From Guadua angustifolia (lineage: Eukaryota; Streptophyta; Magnoliopsida; Poales; Poaceae), in the NCBI GenBank assembly GCA_036346375.1, contig CM070508.1:21768852-21832851 (forward strand): a stretch of DNA of 64,000 nucleotides. Direction: 5' to 3'. The position numbers and the translations under genes were made by a program. The notes beneath the pieces were generated by a model. The model searched no databases. It saw only the letters and a list, made by a program, of their open reading frames with translations, and was not told the origin of the DNA. This document shows positions 20,675-32,266 of this stretch, in pieces (position 1 is the first letter of the stretch; every line of letters starts with the position of its first letter).

Positions 20675-22453
20675 TTGCAAAAGGAGAAAGCTCAAGCACG
20701 ATTTGGTGTTTGTGTGTTTATATGTGCTAGAGGCTCGCATGTGTTGTAAGTAAAGAGCACATACGGTTGTATTGGTTTTAGTGTGATCGATTTGGTATGG
20801 TTGCATGGAACTAGAGTATTGCATGTGTTGAAATTAGAGAGTTCATGCACCTCGATTTTGAGTTGCTTGGAGCTAGACTTTTGCATGTGTTGCAAAGAGT
20901 AGTGCTCAAGCATGAAATTGGTTTAATGTGATTAGTTGCAAGTTTCGTTGTGCGAATAAACCGAGTGTTATGAGTCCAAAATCCCGAGAGCATGTGAGTA
21001 GGGCTTGCAACGGGTGTTGGCAAGTTGTCGGGGTCTTGTGTTGACCTTCACATGGCTAGGGGGATTAATCTCATAAACTTGAGTTTGATTTGCTTAATAC
21101 GTGTTGCAAATAGATCTTGAGTTGGTTGCAAAATGTGTTTTTGTAATTTGGTTGAAATTATTTGAGCATGAGCTAAGTTGGTGCAGATGTGTTTTGCACA
21201 AGTGTAAGATCATGTGTTGATCATCTAATAGCTCAAAGAATGGTATTTGGTTTTTAGAGAAATGTTTTTGGAGTTAAAATCAGGTTTTTCTCCAGTGTGG
21301 CCGGTTGCACCGGAGTTGAGGGCGGTACTACCGGAGGTGCGGTAGTACCGGGCCCAAGGTGAGGTAGTACTGCAAGTGCGGTACTACGGATGTTTACTAT
21401 GATTGCTTTTTTGGCGAGACGCTGTTTTTACGTCTCGTTGTCGGCGGTGCTACGGAGGTCGAGGCAGTACTACACTGGAGCGGTAGTACTGGTTTTTCGT
21501 CGTGAGTAATACTGAAGCAGATAGCATAGAACTAGTTTTATAGTTGTTGCTTACTGAGAGCGGTAGTACCGCATGTGGGGGCGGTAGTACCGCGTTTTCG
21601 CAGCTTTTCTGGAATCTTGCCCCCAACGGCTAGTTTTATTTGGTGGGGTATAAATAGAGCCCTTGGGGGGCTTGGGCAGGTTGTTGCTGGTGTGTGGGTG
21701 GTATTTGCATGTGTTGCTCTTCTCCCTTTGCTTCTTGAGCTTAAGTATGAGCACTAATTGCATGTGTTGCAATTAGGGAGTGGTTTGAGAGCCTCTTGTG
21801 CATGTGTTGCACTTGAGGGAGTCCTTGTGCATGTGTTGCACTTGGTGATCACCGGGAGTGCATTCGTTGTGCTTGGTGAAGTTCAAGCGTAGGAGCGGCT
21901 TGTTACTCTTGGAGGTTGTCGACTTCTAGACGGCGTAGGCGTCGTGCGCGGGAGCTCTCAAGGTGTGAGAAGCCCCGGCGAAGTTTGTGAAGGTTCGGGT
22001 TGAGCCTACGCGAAAGCGTGAAAAACCACGACTAGTGGAAAGAGGCGGGTGCTCGAGCGGGAGCCGGTCCAAGTGGTTGGGCTTGCCTCAACGTGGACTA
22101 GGGGAGACCGGCAAGTCTCCGAACACCACGAAAAAATATCGGTTATCTCTTATCTCTGTTATATTTGAGCATTTACATTATTGTATATTTATCAATTGCT
22201 TGGATGTATTAGAATTGCTTAGCATTAATTGATTGTTCAATTTAGCAATTCTAGTGTAGAGACATAATTTAGTTAGTGCACTTAGTGAGCCTAGTTGATT
22301 TAGGCTTTAATTATCAAAACCTATTTATCGCTTCCGCATATATCTTTGATTAGGTTTTGACTTAGGGGTGTATTAGAGTGAATTGTTTAGTGAGCGATCG
22401 AATTTCGTAAAACGCCTATTCACCCCCCCTCTAGGCACATCCTCGACCGTACA
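20675..22453 (+). mobile_element. 3' LTR of element A, first about 1.46 kb missing
   Basis: Collinear with 7952-10383 minus the nested solo LTR, including the 'tgcatgtgttgca' repeats, dyad array (21318-21600), TATA box (about 21649) and final 'cctattcaccccccctctag'. It ends at the CTTTG target duplication. Confidence 0.9.
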
Positions 22454-23161
22454 CTTTGCCATGCATCGATCTCCATCCGTGGTGTCACAATGAAATTGCC
22501 CTTAGCTTTATCTTCCTCTCTCCCTCCTTGACGTTTCTCCTCAATTGACAATCCCGAGCATCGGGTCAATGTCGACCACCGAGAACAATCATGGTCATCC
22601 TCCCCTCTTTGTCTCTCTTCAAAATGGGCTGTGTGCTCTTTATCTCTAGTGTGCCTATGGAGACAAAACCACCACCATGTGGTTCTACTCCTTCCTATGG
22701 TTCTATTTTTATGGGCATCACCAGCATCACCAATAGATGGCCTCTCTCCACCTCTCCTCTATTCCCCAATTAGGGAGAAAATCAAGAGGCACTAACATGT
22801 GAAGCCAGTCTATCCCAGAAGTAGACTGGGATCCAGTCTAGATCTTTCTGAGAACACTGTGCAAAAACAATGCGCACTTTTTCACTATAGCAATACACTG
22901 TTAGCCAATCCGGATCGCTCGTTGCCTCCATCGGATAGTCCTGGCTTACAGATACTGCTTAAGTTGCAGCCCCTGTAGGGACTGCACGAGATCCTTATCC
23001 CTCATGAGCTATCCATAGACCCAGTCCACCATGTACATGCAAGCCCCACCTCATTTTGGCCATCTCAAATCTAACATGGCATGCCACATGGATCAAATTG
23101 GGTCAAAACAGCCTTTTGCTAGCAGCAGGAACAAGTTCTAAATGGTTTTGAGAGTTAGAAT
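22454..23161. other. Right edge of duplicated block copy 1, then unassigned DNA
   Basis: 22454-22522 continues the duplicated block (partner 51684-51752). From 22523 on no homology within the window and no gene is evident. A small hairpin (ccagtcta..tagactgg) lies near 22806-22832. The AGAAT at 23157-23161 is the left target duplication of the next LTR. Confidence 0.7.
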
Positions 23162-24597
23162 TGAAAGTGCATCTAGGCACTTATATTATTTTGATGATTA
23201 ATGACAAACGCATATAATGATAATCTATGTAATTGAGTAAATGCTTATCTTAGTGCTTAACAAATGACAAACCTCTAATATGATTATATTGCTATGAGAC
23301 TAACTTGTTATTGCCTAGTTGAGTATCAGTCTCATCTATTTAGAGGAAAATCAAGTGGGATGGTTAAGCAAAGATAAGGTATGCAATTTTGGTATCTATT
23401 CTATATTTATTATTGCATTCCTTTTGTGCAAATGCATAGTGAACTCCAAGTAGCATGTTGATTATATATATGCACATTGGTTCATGTCATATTTATTTGT
23501 GCATATATATTCATTTGAGTTCATTATGTGCTTTGTTTTTAGTATGCATGTATTAACTAGAGTTAAACTTCATATTGCTATAGATTGACTTGGTGCATGC
23601 ATGTTTAGTTGTATATCTTCTCATGCAATTCTTTTAGTGAAGTTTAATCTAGTGATGGATCACATATTTACTCTTATTCCAAATATTAGTTGCACATGTA
23701 CAATTCGTGTATATTCTATCATGTGCTTCATTTAAGTAAAGAATGTGATCCTTGCCATGATTTAATTGATTCATCATATCGGCAATTATCTCTCTAGTGC
23801 ATATAGATCAATTACATATTCATCATGATGCACTTAGTAGAGAACATTTCTTATGTCAAGTGTTTCCATTTATGTTGTGCCTCTTTATATGAAACACTTG
23901 TGGTAATTAACTGCTCACAAATATCAATTTCTTCATATCTATTGAGCTTTTGGGACTAATGTTTTTCATGAGTGGTTTGGAAAGAATTAGGTCCCATATG
24001 TGTATGATGACCACGGTATCGTGGAGGATGATCGTTAAGCCGATGTCAACAAGACGGCGGTATTACCAAGAGTTGAGGACTAAGTCAAGATCGACTTGGC
24101 GTGGAGATCGTCGGAGAGGATGATCAAGTCAAGGTTGATAGGACGAGAGTCTCATGAGGTGAATCGAGTCAAGTTGGACAAGGCGAAAATGTCATCAATC
24201 ATTTGGTGAAGGTCTTCATGCACCGGAGTTAAGAAAGAAGACGGCAAGTAACTGTTTCTAGATTTGTATTATCTTCGATTTAATTTGAGTCTAAGGATTG
24301 TCGTACTATTAAGAGGGATGCGACGTTGAATGACTTTTAGATGTGTCAAGTGCTCAAGTGATCCATCCTTGTGAAACTTAGAGAGAGTGTGGTGTTGGTG
24401 GTGCCGGGAAGTAAGAATTGTAGGTCTCCCTTGGATTCTTGGTGAAATCTGTATTTATCCTTTGAGATTTGGGTAGTGAGACCTTGTTAGTTGTGTAGCC
24501 CTTGTTCTTAGCTTTCGGTAGAGTCCAAAATCACTTAAATCGGAGTCCAGAGTCAAAAGTTATGCTTGTTTTCGTCGGGCTGCTCAGTCCAATCCGG

Positions 24598-24680
24598 AGT
24601 ATCCGGGTTGGTACTCTCGGTTTGGTCAATCCGGAGTATCCGGGTTGTCCAGAGTATCTGGGGTTTAAGTCCGGAGTATC
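24598..24680 (+). repeat. CCGGAGTATCCGG dyad array in solo LTR E
   Basis: Three to four copies of a 13-base dyad with 5-base arms (CCGGA / TCCGG) around GTA, placed about 40-120 bp upstream of the TATA-like box. A variant cluster (CGGACTATCCG, 4-base arms around CTA) lies at 25575-25650. Confidence 0.85.
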
Positions 24681-25093
24681 CGGACTTTGCGCAGTTCAAA
24701 CGGCTAGTTTTTTGGGGACCTCTATTTAAAGCCCTCTCCTCCCCCATTTGAAAAGTGACCGTTACTCCACTGGTTTGAGGGGTTCTCCTCTTGTTCTTAA
24801 GCCCCCTAAACACCCCTCCACCCTTAGATCTAGGTGATCCCCTTTGTGAGAAGGGTTGGGAAGAGTTTGAGGAGTGAGGTGCTAGGTTGAGTGAGATTTG
24901 AGTTGTTTGAGCACTTGATTTCATCTCCAAGCTTGTTCTTCGTGAGTATTTGTTACTCTTGGAGGTTGAGGACTCCTAGACGGCTAGGAGGTCGCCTACG
25001 AGTCACCGGAGCTTTGTGTGGTTGGCCGTGGGAGTTTGTGAAGGCCGATTCCGTCTCCGCAAGGGAAGGAATCAAAGAAGTGATGTCCGGCAA

Positions 25094-25295
25094 GTGCATT
25101 TGTGCAACACCGGGTGGAAGAGGGTTGAAAGAGACCCCGGCTCAAGTGTGACCGAGCCGCACCCATGAAAGTGCATTTGTGCAACACCGGAGGAAAAGGG
25201 TTGAAAGAGACAACGGCTCAAGTGTGGCGAAAGCATGGCGAAAGTGCATTTGTGCAACACCGGAGGAAAAGGGTTGAAAGAGACCCCGGCTCAAG
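25094..25295 (+). repeat. Three copies of a roughly 75-bp unit in solo LTR E
   Basis: Units share 'gtgcatttgtgcaacaccgg', then 'aagggttgaaagaga' and 'cggctcaagtgtg', at about 25094, 25170 and 25244. They lie downstream of the TATA-like box, so they would be in the transcribed part. Confidence 0.8.
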
Positions 25296-25857
25296 TGTGA
25301 CCAAACCGCCTCAACGGAGACGTAGGATCCCCTCAAGGATCCGAACTTCGGGTGAAAAATCTTCGTCTTCAAGTTTGCTTTTTACTCTTACTTTAGTATT
25401 TGATTTTGAATCTTGAAATTGCCCGATCTACTTTCCTAGTGAGTTTTCAGCTAGATATTTATTTGCCTCAGGTATTCTAGGCTAACTAGTTTAATTTGGT
25501 GTATTTAATATTCCCCAAATAGCCTAGATCCTTTTTGCGAGCTGTGTGCTCTGGAGCATTCGAAATATCCGAATCAATCCTCGGACTATCCGAATAAGCA
25601 TTCGGACTATCCGAATATTACCCCGGACTATCCGAACAACTCGGACAGTCTGAAGTATATTTCGAATACTCCGAACTGTTAAGTTCTGCTGCGATTTAGT
25701 TTTAAATTTTAATTCGCCTATTCACCCCCCTCTAGGCGACATCCCCTGTCCTTTCAAGAATACGTGTTTTATCCTGTATTATATTTGAGGGACGAAAATT
25801 ATACCAAAGAAATAGTTGAGGGACCAAAATTTGTAAGTCAGCCTTAGCTATCTCCTT

Positions 25858-26190
25858 TCTGTAATCTTCTTAACAATTGCGTCTCTAAAATATCCTCACG
25901 ATTTTTTTTCTCAAATCAATAAAATTTTCTAGCTGATCTTAAAAGATACGGTTATTGATTCATGTACCTCTCAAACTAATCACTAGAAAAGTTATATAGA
26001 TGCAAAGAATACCAGCTCTGCATCTCTCTGTAATCTTCTTAACAATTGCGTCTCTAAAATATCCTATCGATTTTTTTCTCAAATCAATAAAATTTTCTAG
26101 CTGATCTTAAAAGATATGGTTATTGATTCATGTGCCTCTCAAACTAATCACTAGAAAAGTTCAATAGAAGCAAAGAATACCAGCTCTCCA
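25858..26190. repeat. 169-bp tandem duplication downstream of the hydrolase gene
   Basis: 25858-26026 and 26027-26190 are near-identical head-to-tail copies (both with 'gtaatcttcttaacaattgc' and 'cagctct'). They lie just past the probable polyadenylation site of the minus-strand gene. No coding potential. Confidence 0.9.
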
Positions 26191-26210
26191 AGATGCAAAG
26201 GCGATCACAT

Positions 26211-26216
26211 TTTATT
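26211..26216 (-). terminator. Probable polyadenylation signal of the hydrolase gene
   Basis: AATAAA on the minus strand about 200 bases past the stop codon, giving a 3' UTR of normal plant length. Confidence 0.55.
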
Positions 26217-26417
26217 ACAGGTGCAGTAGTTCAGTGTTTAGGACAAGCAGACTCCGAAATAAGCAAAGCATATCTAGTAACAAATAGACAGACTGGGACG
26301 CCCGCCCAACCAAAGATGCAGGCCCTATAGCTAATACCATATCATAAACCCAGGATGCTTGCATGATGACTGATGAGCAGTGGCAAGAGCTTTTCGCAAG
26401 GAGCTGCTACTTCAAGT

Positions 26418-29400
26418 TCACTTCAGGTTCTTATTAAACCAGTTGGTCATGTCCGCCAGGGCTTCCTCGGCGCTCTTAACAGCAGCTGCATCATCGTTGT
26501 TGTATCTCACGGTCCATCCATGCGCGACCCCAGGGAAAATCTTGACAAAGTGACCAATCTGTAGGCCCAAAAAGATCATGTTCGGATGAAAGGCTCCATA
26601 AAAAGATTTTAAGCTATAGTTTTACAATAATCTCCTACCGACAATGTGTTTCTCCAATTTATCTATCTTCTACTGTATTTTACAACTTCTTGTCCTAGTT
26701 TTGTTCTACCTTTTTCCGTTTTCCCTCATAGTACTTTTTTACAAGTTCTGATATAATACAAGGTAGAAGATTTTTCTACCTTTTTGCATGAAAAGCAAGA
26801 TATTCAGCAGCACATAAACACTAGCTTATAAATCTAAAATGCTAGGTGTACGGGCTCATAAAGTAAATGGTTAATCTCTTGGTCTAAATGCTGGATGGCT
26901 TTTAATTACAAAAATACTTGATAGCTCCACCAATGTCAAAACCAGAATGACATCACATAATCTAGGAAGAAATTCCTGATGATGGAACATAATCAAACTG
27001 TATTCTAATGAGACACAGTTTGGTACTAGGGTCATTTGAAATATGACAACTAAGTTAAGCATTAGTTTTATCTGCAAATTCTAGAACTTGAGTAAAAGGT
27101 TGCCTTAAAGATCAAGTTGCTCGAAAATGAGAACTTACCCCTGAGTTAGAAGAAAGAAGCTGCTCAAACTGCTTCACCAATTCTGGTGGGGACATCTGGT
27201 CAACTTCAGCTCCAAGTATAGCGATTGGGCATTTGACCTCTGATATTAGATAGTAGGTAAGAATTTAAAACCTTTGAAATAGAACAATGTTAGTGCATCT
27301 AAAAATTCTCAAGGACAAGATTTTACCCTTGATATCATCAACACTAACTAAAGAAGGGTGCGACAATACAGCTGCCTGGATCTCATGATCTTTTGCTAAT
27401 TCTACAACCACCTTTGCTGTTATATGGAGAAAAGCAACACAATGATTAGCAGGCTAAACCTTCAAACTTTTGAGTTCACAAGTCAAAAAAAGATGAACCA
27501 CGAAACAGTGCTTACCACCCCAGCAATAACCTGCAGCACCAACACTAGACACTCCTTTTTCCTTTAGAGCAGCAATAACTGGTTTTACCTCTTCAAACGA
27601 TTTTTGCTGTAAAAAGTATTTTTTTAGTTTGTTTACATAAATTGTTCAAAAAAATTTTAAAAAAATTGAAAGATGAACAAGCGAAGGAACCAACGGGTGA
27701 TAAGTTCTATTCAAATCATGCTTTTGCACAAAAAGGGGAAGATAACTTGAGGACACAAAAGTACAGAAAGATGTATACATCGGGCGTTCAGAGCTATCAT
27801 AATGAAATGTAGTGCCCCATCATTACTCTTACATAAACCTTGTTAAATTTACGAACATTTCTGAAGCTGGAATGTTTTTCAAGGAGGGGAAGCATCTGCA
27901 ACTGCTGGTATTGGCACCAGAAATAATATATTGACACTAAACAGCAGTTAATCAAAATTTAGATTAGATAGATTAGAAGACGCAACCTTGTCACATCACT
28001 GTGACCAGGCAGTAACATGAAAAACAGCACTCGGCACTTTGGAGGATGGGGAGGGTGAACAAACTGCCAATATCTTCTACATGTTCTTAGACTTGAACTT
28101 ATTGGTTTTTTCATCATTCCCCTGCACTTGGTTGCTTTAGTGAACACAGTCCAAATCAAGGTACTTAGGCTAGCTTAAAATTTAATCGAAACATAGTAAC
28201 CAGAATATCTATTTAAAAAAAAGAAACAGAAAAGAGTTTAGGGAATCAGGGCACAACAAACCGGGGCATGGTCTTTTAACCACACTTGTATTGGTCTCTC
28301 AGTATTGTCAGGTGCGTAAGGATCCCCATGAAAGAAATCTGGCACCACAACAGAGTATCCAGACAATGCAACTTTGTCGGCTACCTTCCTGCATGAGATA
28401 AGCGATTACATCAGAATCCATTTACAGGTCATATCTGACACTTTGTGTTTACAATAAATAACGGAAATAACTTATGATTTGCCACTGCAAAGAGGTATAT
28501 TTCATGATTTGCCACTCGGTGTGTCAATAACATATAGCTCCAAGACCAGCGTGTCAGTTCGACATTGAGTGGCATGTCAGTTCACATATGGCGGTGAACC
28601 CCCAAAAATGCGCTCACAACATTCTAATAATAATCCACTTGCCCTAAACATATGGGAACAATAACATATCCTAATCGCCTGTATAAGTAGGTGGTTCAGC
28701 AGTAGAGGCTAAAGAATGAGGACTCAATATACGCACAGTACCTGCAATTCACACCGCAGAACTTTTAGGAGCTGGTGGCTGAGGACTAGGGATGAAAACA
28801 GAATGGAACCGGTCGGTAAATAGTTGTTCCTTTCCACATCTTTTACCGGTAACGGAAACAAAATCGAAAACCCCACAAACAAATGCGAAACGGAATAAAG
28901 CGGATACGGAAACGAAAGTGGAAAATTCCACAAGAACATAATACATGATCACAATATACATGACCGCAAAAACAATGTAATTCATGCCACCTCCAATGTG
29001 GATACAAGAACAATGTTATGTTCGCCGGTATCACTAGGAAGTTTTTTCTCAAGTTTGTCAGCTAAAGCCTGAAGGCTCGCTATTAGTCCCTTAGATCAGA
29101 CCATCATATCCTCCTCCATATCATTATCATCAACATCCTTTTGCCCCTCCAACTATAAATGTGTAACACCCTAAAATTTGTATATTATTGTTCAATGTTT
29201 ATTTATGATTTTCTGAGACTTATCATTGATTTTCTGGAGTTCATAAACGCCATTTTACTATTTTTAGATTTAAAAAATAATTTATTTATGAAAAATGAAA
29301 TCAAAACTATGCTAGAAATAATTTTTCTAGGTTTAAAATGTTCCAAAGTATTTTTGAGAATTTTTTCAGAATTTTTGAACTCTATTTGATATTTTCTATA

Positions 29401-30322
29401 AAGCCATTTGTATTTATAAAATTATTTTAATTCGAAAATAAATGTAAATTCTCCGTTCTCTTTTTTGGGCCAAGTTTCCTATGGAATTTCTGGTTTCATC
29501 TATACGGAATTTCCGTTTCTGTCGGAAATGGCTCTCCAGTTTCCGTTTCCGACAAAAAATTTCTGTTTCCGTTTCCGTTTCTAAAAAAAACTTTCGTTTC
29601 TGTTTTTGTCCGAAACGGTCGGAAATTCCGTTTCCGTTTTCAACCCTGCTAAGGACGGATTTAGATCCTCTGCCATACGGCGGAGAGAAATTGAGTCACT
29701 GCGCGTGGGGGCCCACGCGCAGTGACTCAACTTCCCTCTGCGCCTTACGGCAGAGGATTCGCGTCCGCTAAGGACCCACTAAGCCCAAATTATAAGCCTA
29801 AAGAACGTGCACAACTTGACAGCAGCAGCAGGGAACAAGCATAGCCATCAGTCACTACGACGGCACCATGATTTCCACTAGTGCATAGTGATGAATGTCG
29901 CAAACCTGGAAACAGCAAGTCGCCGCCGCACCCTACAGGCTCGTTTAATCTATCGATGTACGGATCTTGGCTGAACCAAAAAGAGATATCGGGGGAAAGA
30001 AAAAACGAAATCGCAAGCACAGAAATGTGTACCTCAGATTCGGCGCTTCGAACCCTGCAAGGAGAAGACGGAAAGGGTTGTTAGTCTGTAACTTGTCAAC
30101 GTGCCCAGCAAAGGACCAGGGAGGAGTAGAAAAAGGAGATCCTGAGGGGGAAATCAAGATCAATCAATCACCATAGACGTCGGAGATGAGGACGACGGCG
30201 GCCTTGGACCCGGCGGGGCCGGCGACATACGCCCTGAGCCCGCCGAAGCTGTCGACGACCTTGCCCTCCCCGCCGGCGGGGTTCAGCGTCGGGGGGTTCG
30301 CGCAGCACTGCGGGCTTGCCAT
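26418..30322 (-). CDS. Dienelactone hydrolase family protein (endo-1,3;1,4-beta-D-glucanase-like), seven exons
   Basis: Exons (minus): 30322-30172, 30054-30033, 28388-28262, 27606-27516, 27416-27327, 27239-27139, 26558-26418; all introns are GT-AG and the joined frame gives 240 codons, the usual size. It starts 'MASPQCCANPPTLNP', as cereal members do. This is an alpha/beta hydrolase: 'GYCWG' holds the nucleophile Cys128, Asp174 lies in 'GAEVDQMSPPE', and His207 in 'FPGVAHGW', so the triad is complete; 'FHGDPY' is also conserved. Bacterial relatives open dienelactone rings; cereal relatives are annotated as beta-glucanases from homology, and the true plant substrate is uncertain. No signal peptide is seen, so it is probably cytosolic. 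Intron 2 (1,644 bp) holds two nested elements; three small DNA elements lie upstream. A truncated paralogue is at 48159-49196. Confidence 0.93.
28787..29648. mobile_element. Non-autonomous hAT element in intron 2
   Basis: 862 bp with ends TAGGGATGAAAAC / CAGGGTTGAAAAC (second reverse-complemented) and 8-bp flanks ctgaggac (28779-28786) and ctaaggac (29649-29656), one mismatch. Both ends are full of 'ccgtttccgtttc'-type repeats in opposite orientation. No transposase frame. Confidence 0.82.
29657..29766. mobile_element. 110-bp foldback MITE (Mutator-like)
   Basis: An almost complete hairpin: the left arm (29657-29708) pairs with the right arm (29713-29766), meeting at 'gtgggggcccac'. It is flanked by perfect 9-bp duplications GCTAAGGAC (29648-29656, 29767-29775). 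A 9-bp duplication fits Mutator-like elements. No coding capacity. Confidence 0.85.
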
Positions 30323-30453
30323 TCTCCCTTCCCCTCCTCACCTGACGCCTATCTCCTCCTGCTCCTCTTCCTCCTCTCCTGGTTGCGATGATGGGCCGTA
30401 GTGTACGAGTGTTTCGATTGGAAGTGAGCCGAGGACAACGCAACGCCGGGAGG

Positions 30454-30972
30454 TAGGGTGCGCATTCGGTTTTTTCGGTTTAATCGGTTATATTTTTTTA
30501 TTTTTAAAAATTAGGAATCGAATTTCTCGGATAAAAATAAAAAATCGAACTGAATTAACCGAAATATTTCGGTTCAGTTATTTCGGTTTTTCGGTTAGCC
30601 GAAATATGAATAATACTAGGTAAATTAGATTTAGTCGTTCTCATATTGCAACGCAAAGTATGGATAAATCCACACAATATTCATATGTAATTACAATATA
30701 AGCATAATAAAACATATATATATACTAAACATATGCATAAATGTATTATAACATGTGAATTGTTTAGTGATTTTAGGAAGAATACTATAAAAATAGTATT
30801 GTATATGGACTATTCGGTTATTCGGTTATTTCGGTTTTCAAAAACGAAAAACCGAATCGAATACCGAAAACCGAATTACACCAAAACAAAAACTGAACCA
30901 AAATAACCGAAATAATTAGTTAATTCGGTTCGGTTCGGTAATTCGATTTCAGTTTAAAAATGTCCACTCCTA
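30454..30972. mobile_element. TTCGGTT-rich hAT-like MITE next to the hydrolase start
   Basis: Ends TAGGGTGCGCATTCGG / TAGGAGTGGACAT (second reverse-complemented). Many copies of 'ttcggtt' and its complement sit towards the two ends, with an AT-rich centre. No clean 8-bp duplication is visible; the right flank is a 16-bp tandem repeat (cctacgaacataa twice, 30968-30997). It begins only about 130 bp upstream of the gene's ATG. Confidence 0.65.
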
Positions 30973-30997
30973 CGAACATAAACTCCTACGAACATAA

Positions 30998-31288
30998 GTC
31001 CCTGTTTGGCAGAGCTCTGCTCCGGCCTGCAGAGTGAATCTGTGAGCTCGCTAAAGCAGCAGATTCGAGAATCGCCTCGTGGTGATTCCGTGAAGTGATT
31101 CTCTGAAATGAACTAGGGCTAGGAGTGAAAAAGTCGCTTCTCTGATTCACTCCCAACAAAGAGTCGGTTTCTCCATAGAGTTTATCCTATGGATTCGTTA
31201 GAGAATCACTTTCGTGACAGAATCACTTCTCTCGAGAGAATCACTTCTAACAGAGAATCGTAATCGAGGGAGCTCTACCAAACAGCCC
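30998..31288. mobile_element. Tourist-like MITE
   Basis: 291 bp with inverted ends carrying 'CCTGTTTGGCAGAGCTC' and, reverse-complemented, 'GCTGTTTGGTAGAGCTC'; TAA duplications at 30995-30997 and 31289-31291. No open frame. Confidence 0.85.
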
Positions 31289-31584
31289 TAAATGGGGACA
31301 AGAGGAGCGGCCAGGGCCGCTCGATTGATTGCGAAAGAATTCGAATTTATTCGCATCCTGTGGCCACGGGGAGAGCCGGACAAGGATCGAGGCGAAATAT
31401 TCTCGGCCTTTCGGGGCTGAAAAGGAAAGGGATCGGAGGGAGACGTGGCTGGTTTTGTATGGGCCGATAGAGGCAGCGAGTGCCGAGTGACATCACTGCT
31501 GATACAATGAATTTGATTTTCTTGTTATATATACTAGTTGAACTGTCACTGCTTATACAATGGATTTGATTTTCTTTATATATA
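31289..31584. other. Spacer between two MITEs
   Basis: No gene seen. It contains a short direct repeat ('atacaatg.atttgattttctt' near 31501 and 31555), about 54 bp apart. Confidence 0.6.
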
Positions 31585-31860
31585 GGAGCTGTTTGGTTGT
31601 CTGGTTCTATGCTACCAGACTCGTGAGAGTCAGTGAATCAGCGTTTGGTTGCTCGTTGTATCGCGTGAGTCTGCACCCACGCATGCAAGATAGCTGTTTG
31701 GTTGCCTGCGCGCGGTGCGGATGCCAGGCCAACACGATGCACAAAACATTCGCAGCCAGGCTCGTGAGAAACGAGCTTCATAACCGTTTCCCCAGAGCAA
31801 GGCTAGGGCAGTGCAGGCTCTCATGATCAGAGTCGTATGAGACGGCAACCAAACAGCCCC
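31585..31860. mobile_element. MITE with GCTGTTTGGTTG ends
   Basis: 276 bp; left end GGAGCTGTTTGGTTGTC, right end (reverse complement) GGGGCTGTTTGGTTGCC; 3-bp flanks ata on both sides. The structure fits a Tourist-like element; superfamily is less certain because the flank is not TWA-perfect. Confidence 0.75.
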
Positions 31861-32266
31861 ATACTAATAGAACTCCGCTGTTTTGTTTTGAATAAAAAAA
31901 GTTATATTACTTTGGCACGTCGAGTTGATCGTTTGGATCAGTCTACAGAGTACATACCCTTGCTCTGTCTCCCCTCTCCGTCACATCACGCCTCCGCTTG
32001 CCTTTCGCTATTTTTTATTTTTTGTTAGAAAACTTTTTTAGATATATAATTTATTTGTTACTATATTATTTTTTCTCTTAAAGAAGGGAGATGCAATTTG
32101 TTTGTTAATATATTATTTTTTCTGTTTTATTAGTGATTTTTTTAGTAAGGTGGAGTAGGAGAGAAAAATAACACCACAAGTAGTTTCTTTTAATGCAGTA
32201 AAGACATGATAGAGGATTTCCCAAATTCACCTGTGTTTCATTTTTTATCTAATGAAAGTTTGACGT
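31861..32266. other. AT-rich spacer
   Basis: No gene recognised. GACGT at 32262-32266 is the left target duplication of gypsy element 2. Confidence 0.6.

Larger units (their letters stand above)
6490..22453 (+). mobile_element. 16-kb nested copia-type LTR element A
   Basis: The element starts TGTAAGTTCAAGAGCC and ends 'cctcgaccgtaca', flanked by perfect CTTTG duplications at 6485-6489 and 22454-22458. The paralogous locus has a single CTTTG at 51684-51688, which is the empty site. Order: 5' LTR (6490-10383, containing a solo LTR), initiator-Met primer site, intact gag, about 2.7 kb of AT-rich non-coding DNA, a truncated chromovirus (14931-20674), and a 3' LTR lacking its first about 1.46 kb (20675-22453). 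No pol of its own is visible, so it is non-autonomous or gutted. Confidence 0.92.
23162..25756 (+). mobile_element. Solo LTR (copia-type, 'E' family)
   Basis: 2,595 bp from TGAAAGTGCATCTAGG to 'ctgtcctttca', flanked by perfect AGAAT duplications (23157-23161, 25757-25761). The end 'gcctattcacccccctctag' links it to the LTRs of element A and 4771-6253. CCGGAGTATCCGG dyads occur at 24598-24680 just before a TATA-like 'ctatttaaag' (24721-24730), and CGGACTATCCG dyads at 25575-25650. Three 'agtgcatttgtgcaacaccgg' units lie at about 25094, 25170 and 25244. No internal region is present. Confidence 0.93.

Noticed and set aside
24553..24930. 125-codon minus-strand frame
   Set aside because: Lies across the dyad array, TATA-like box and R region of a solo LTR; no protein family.
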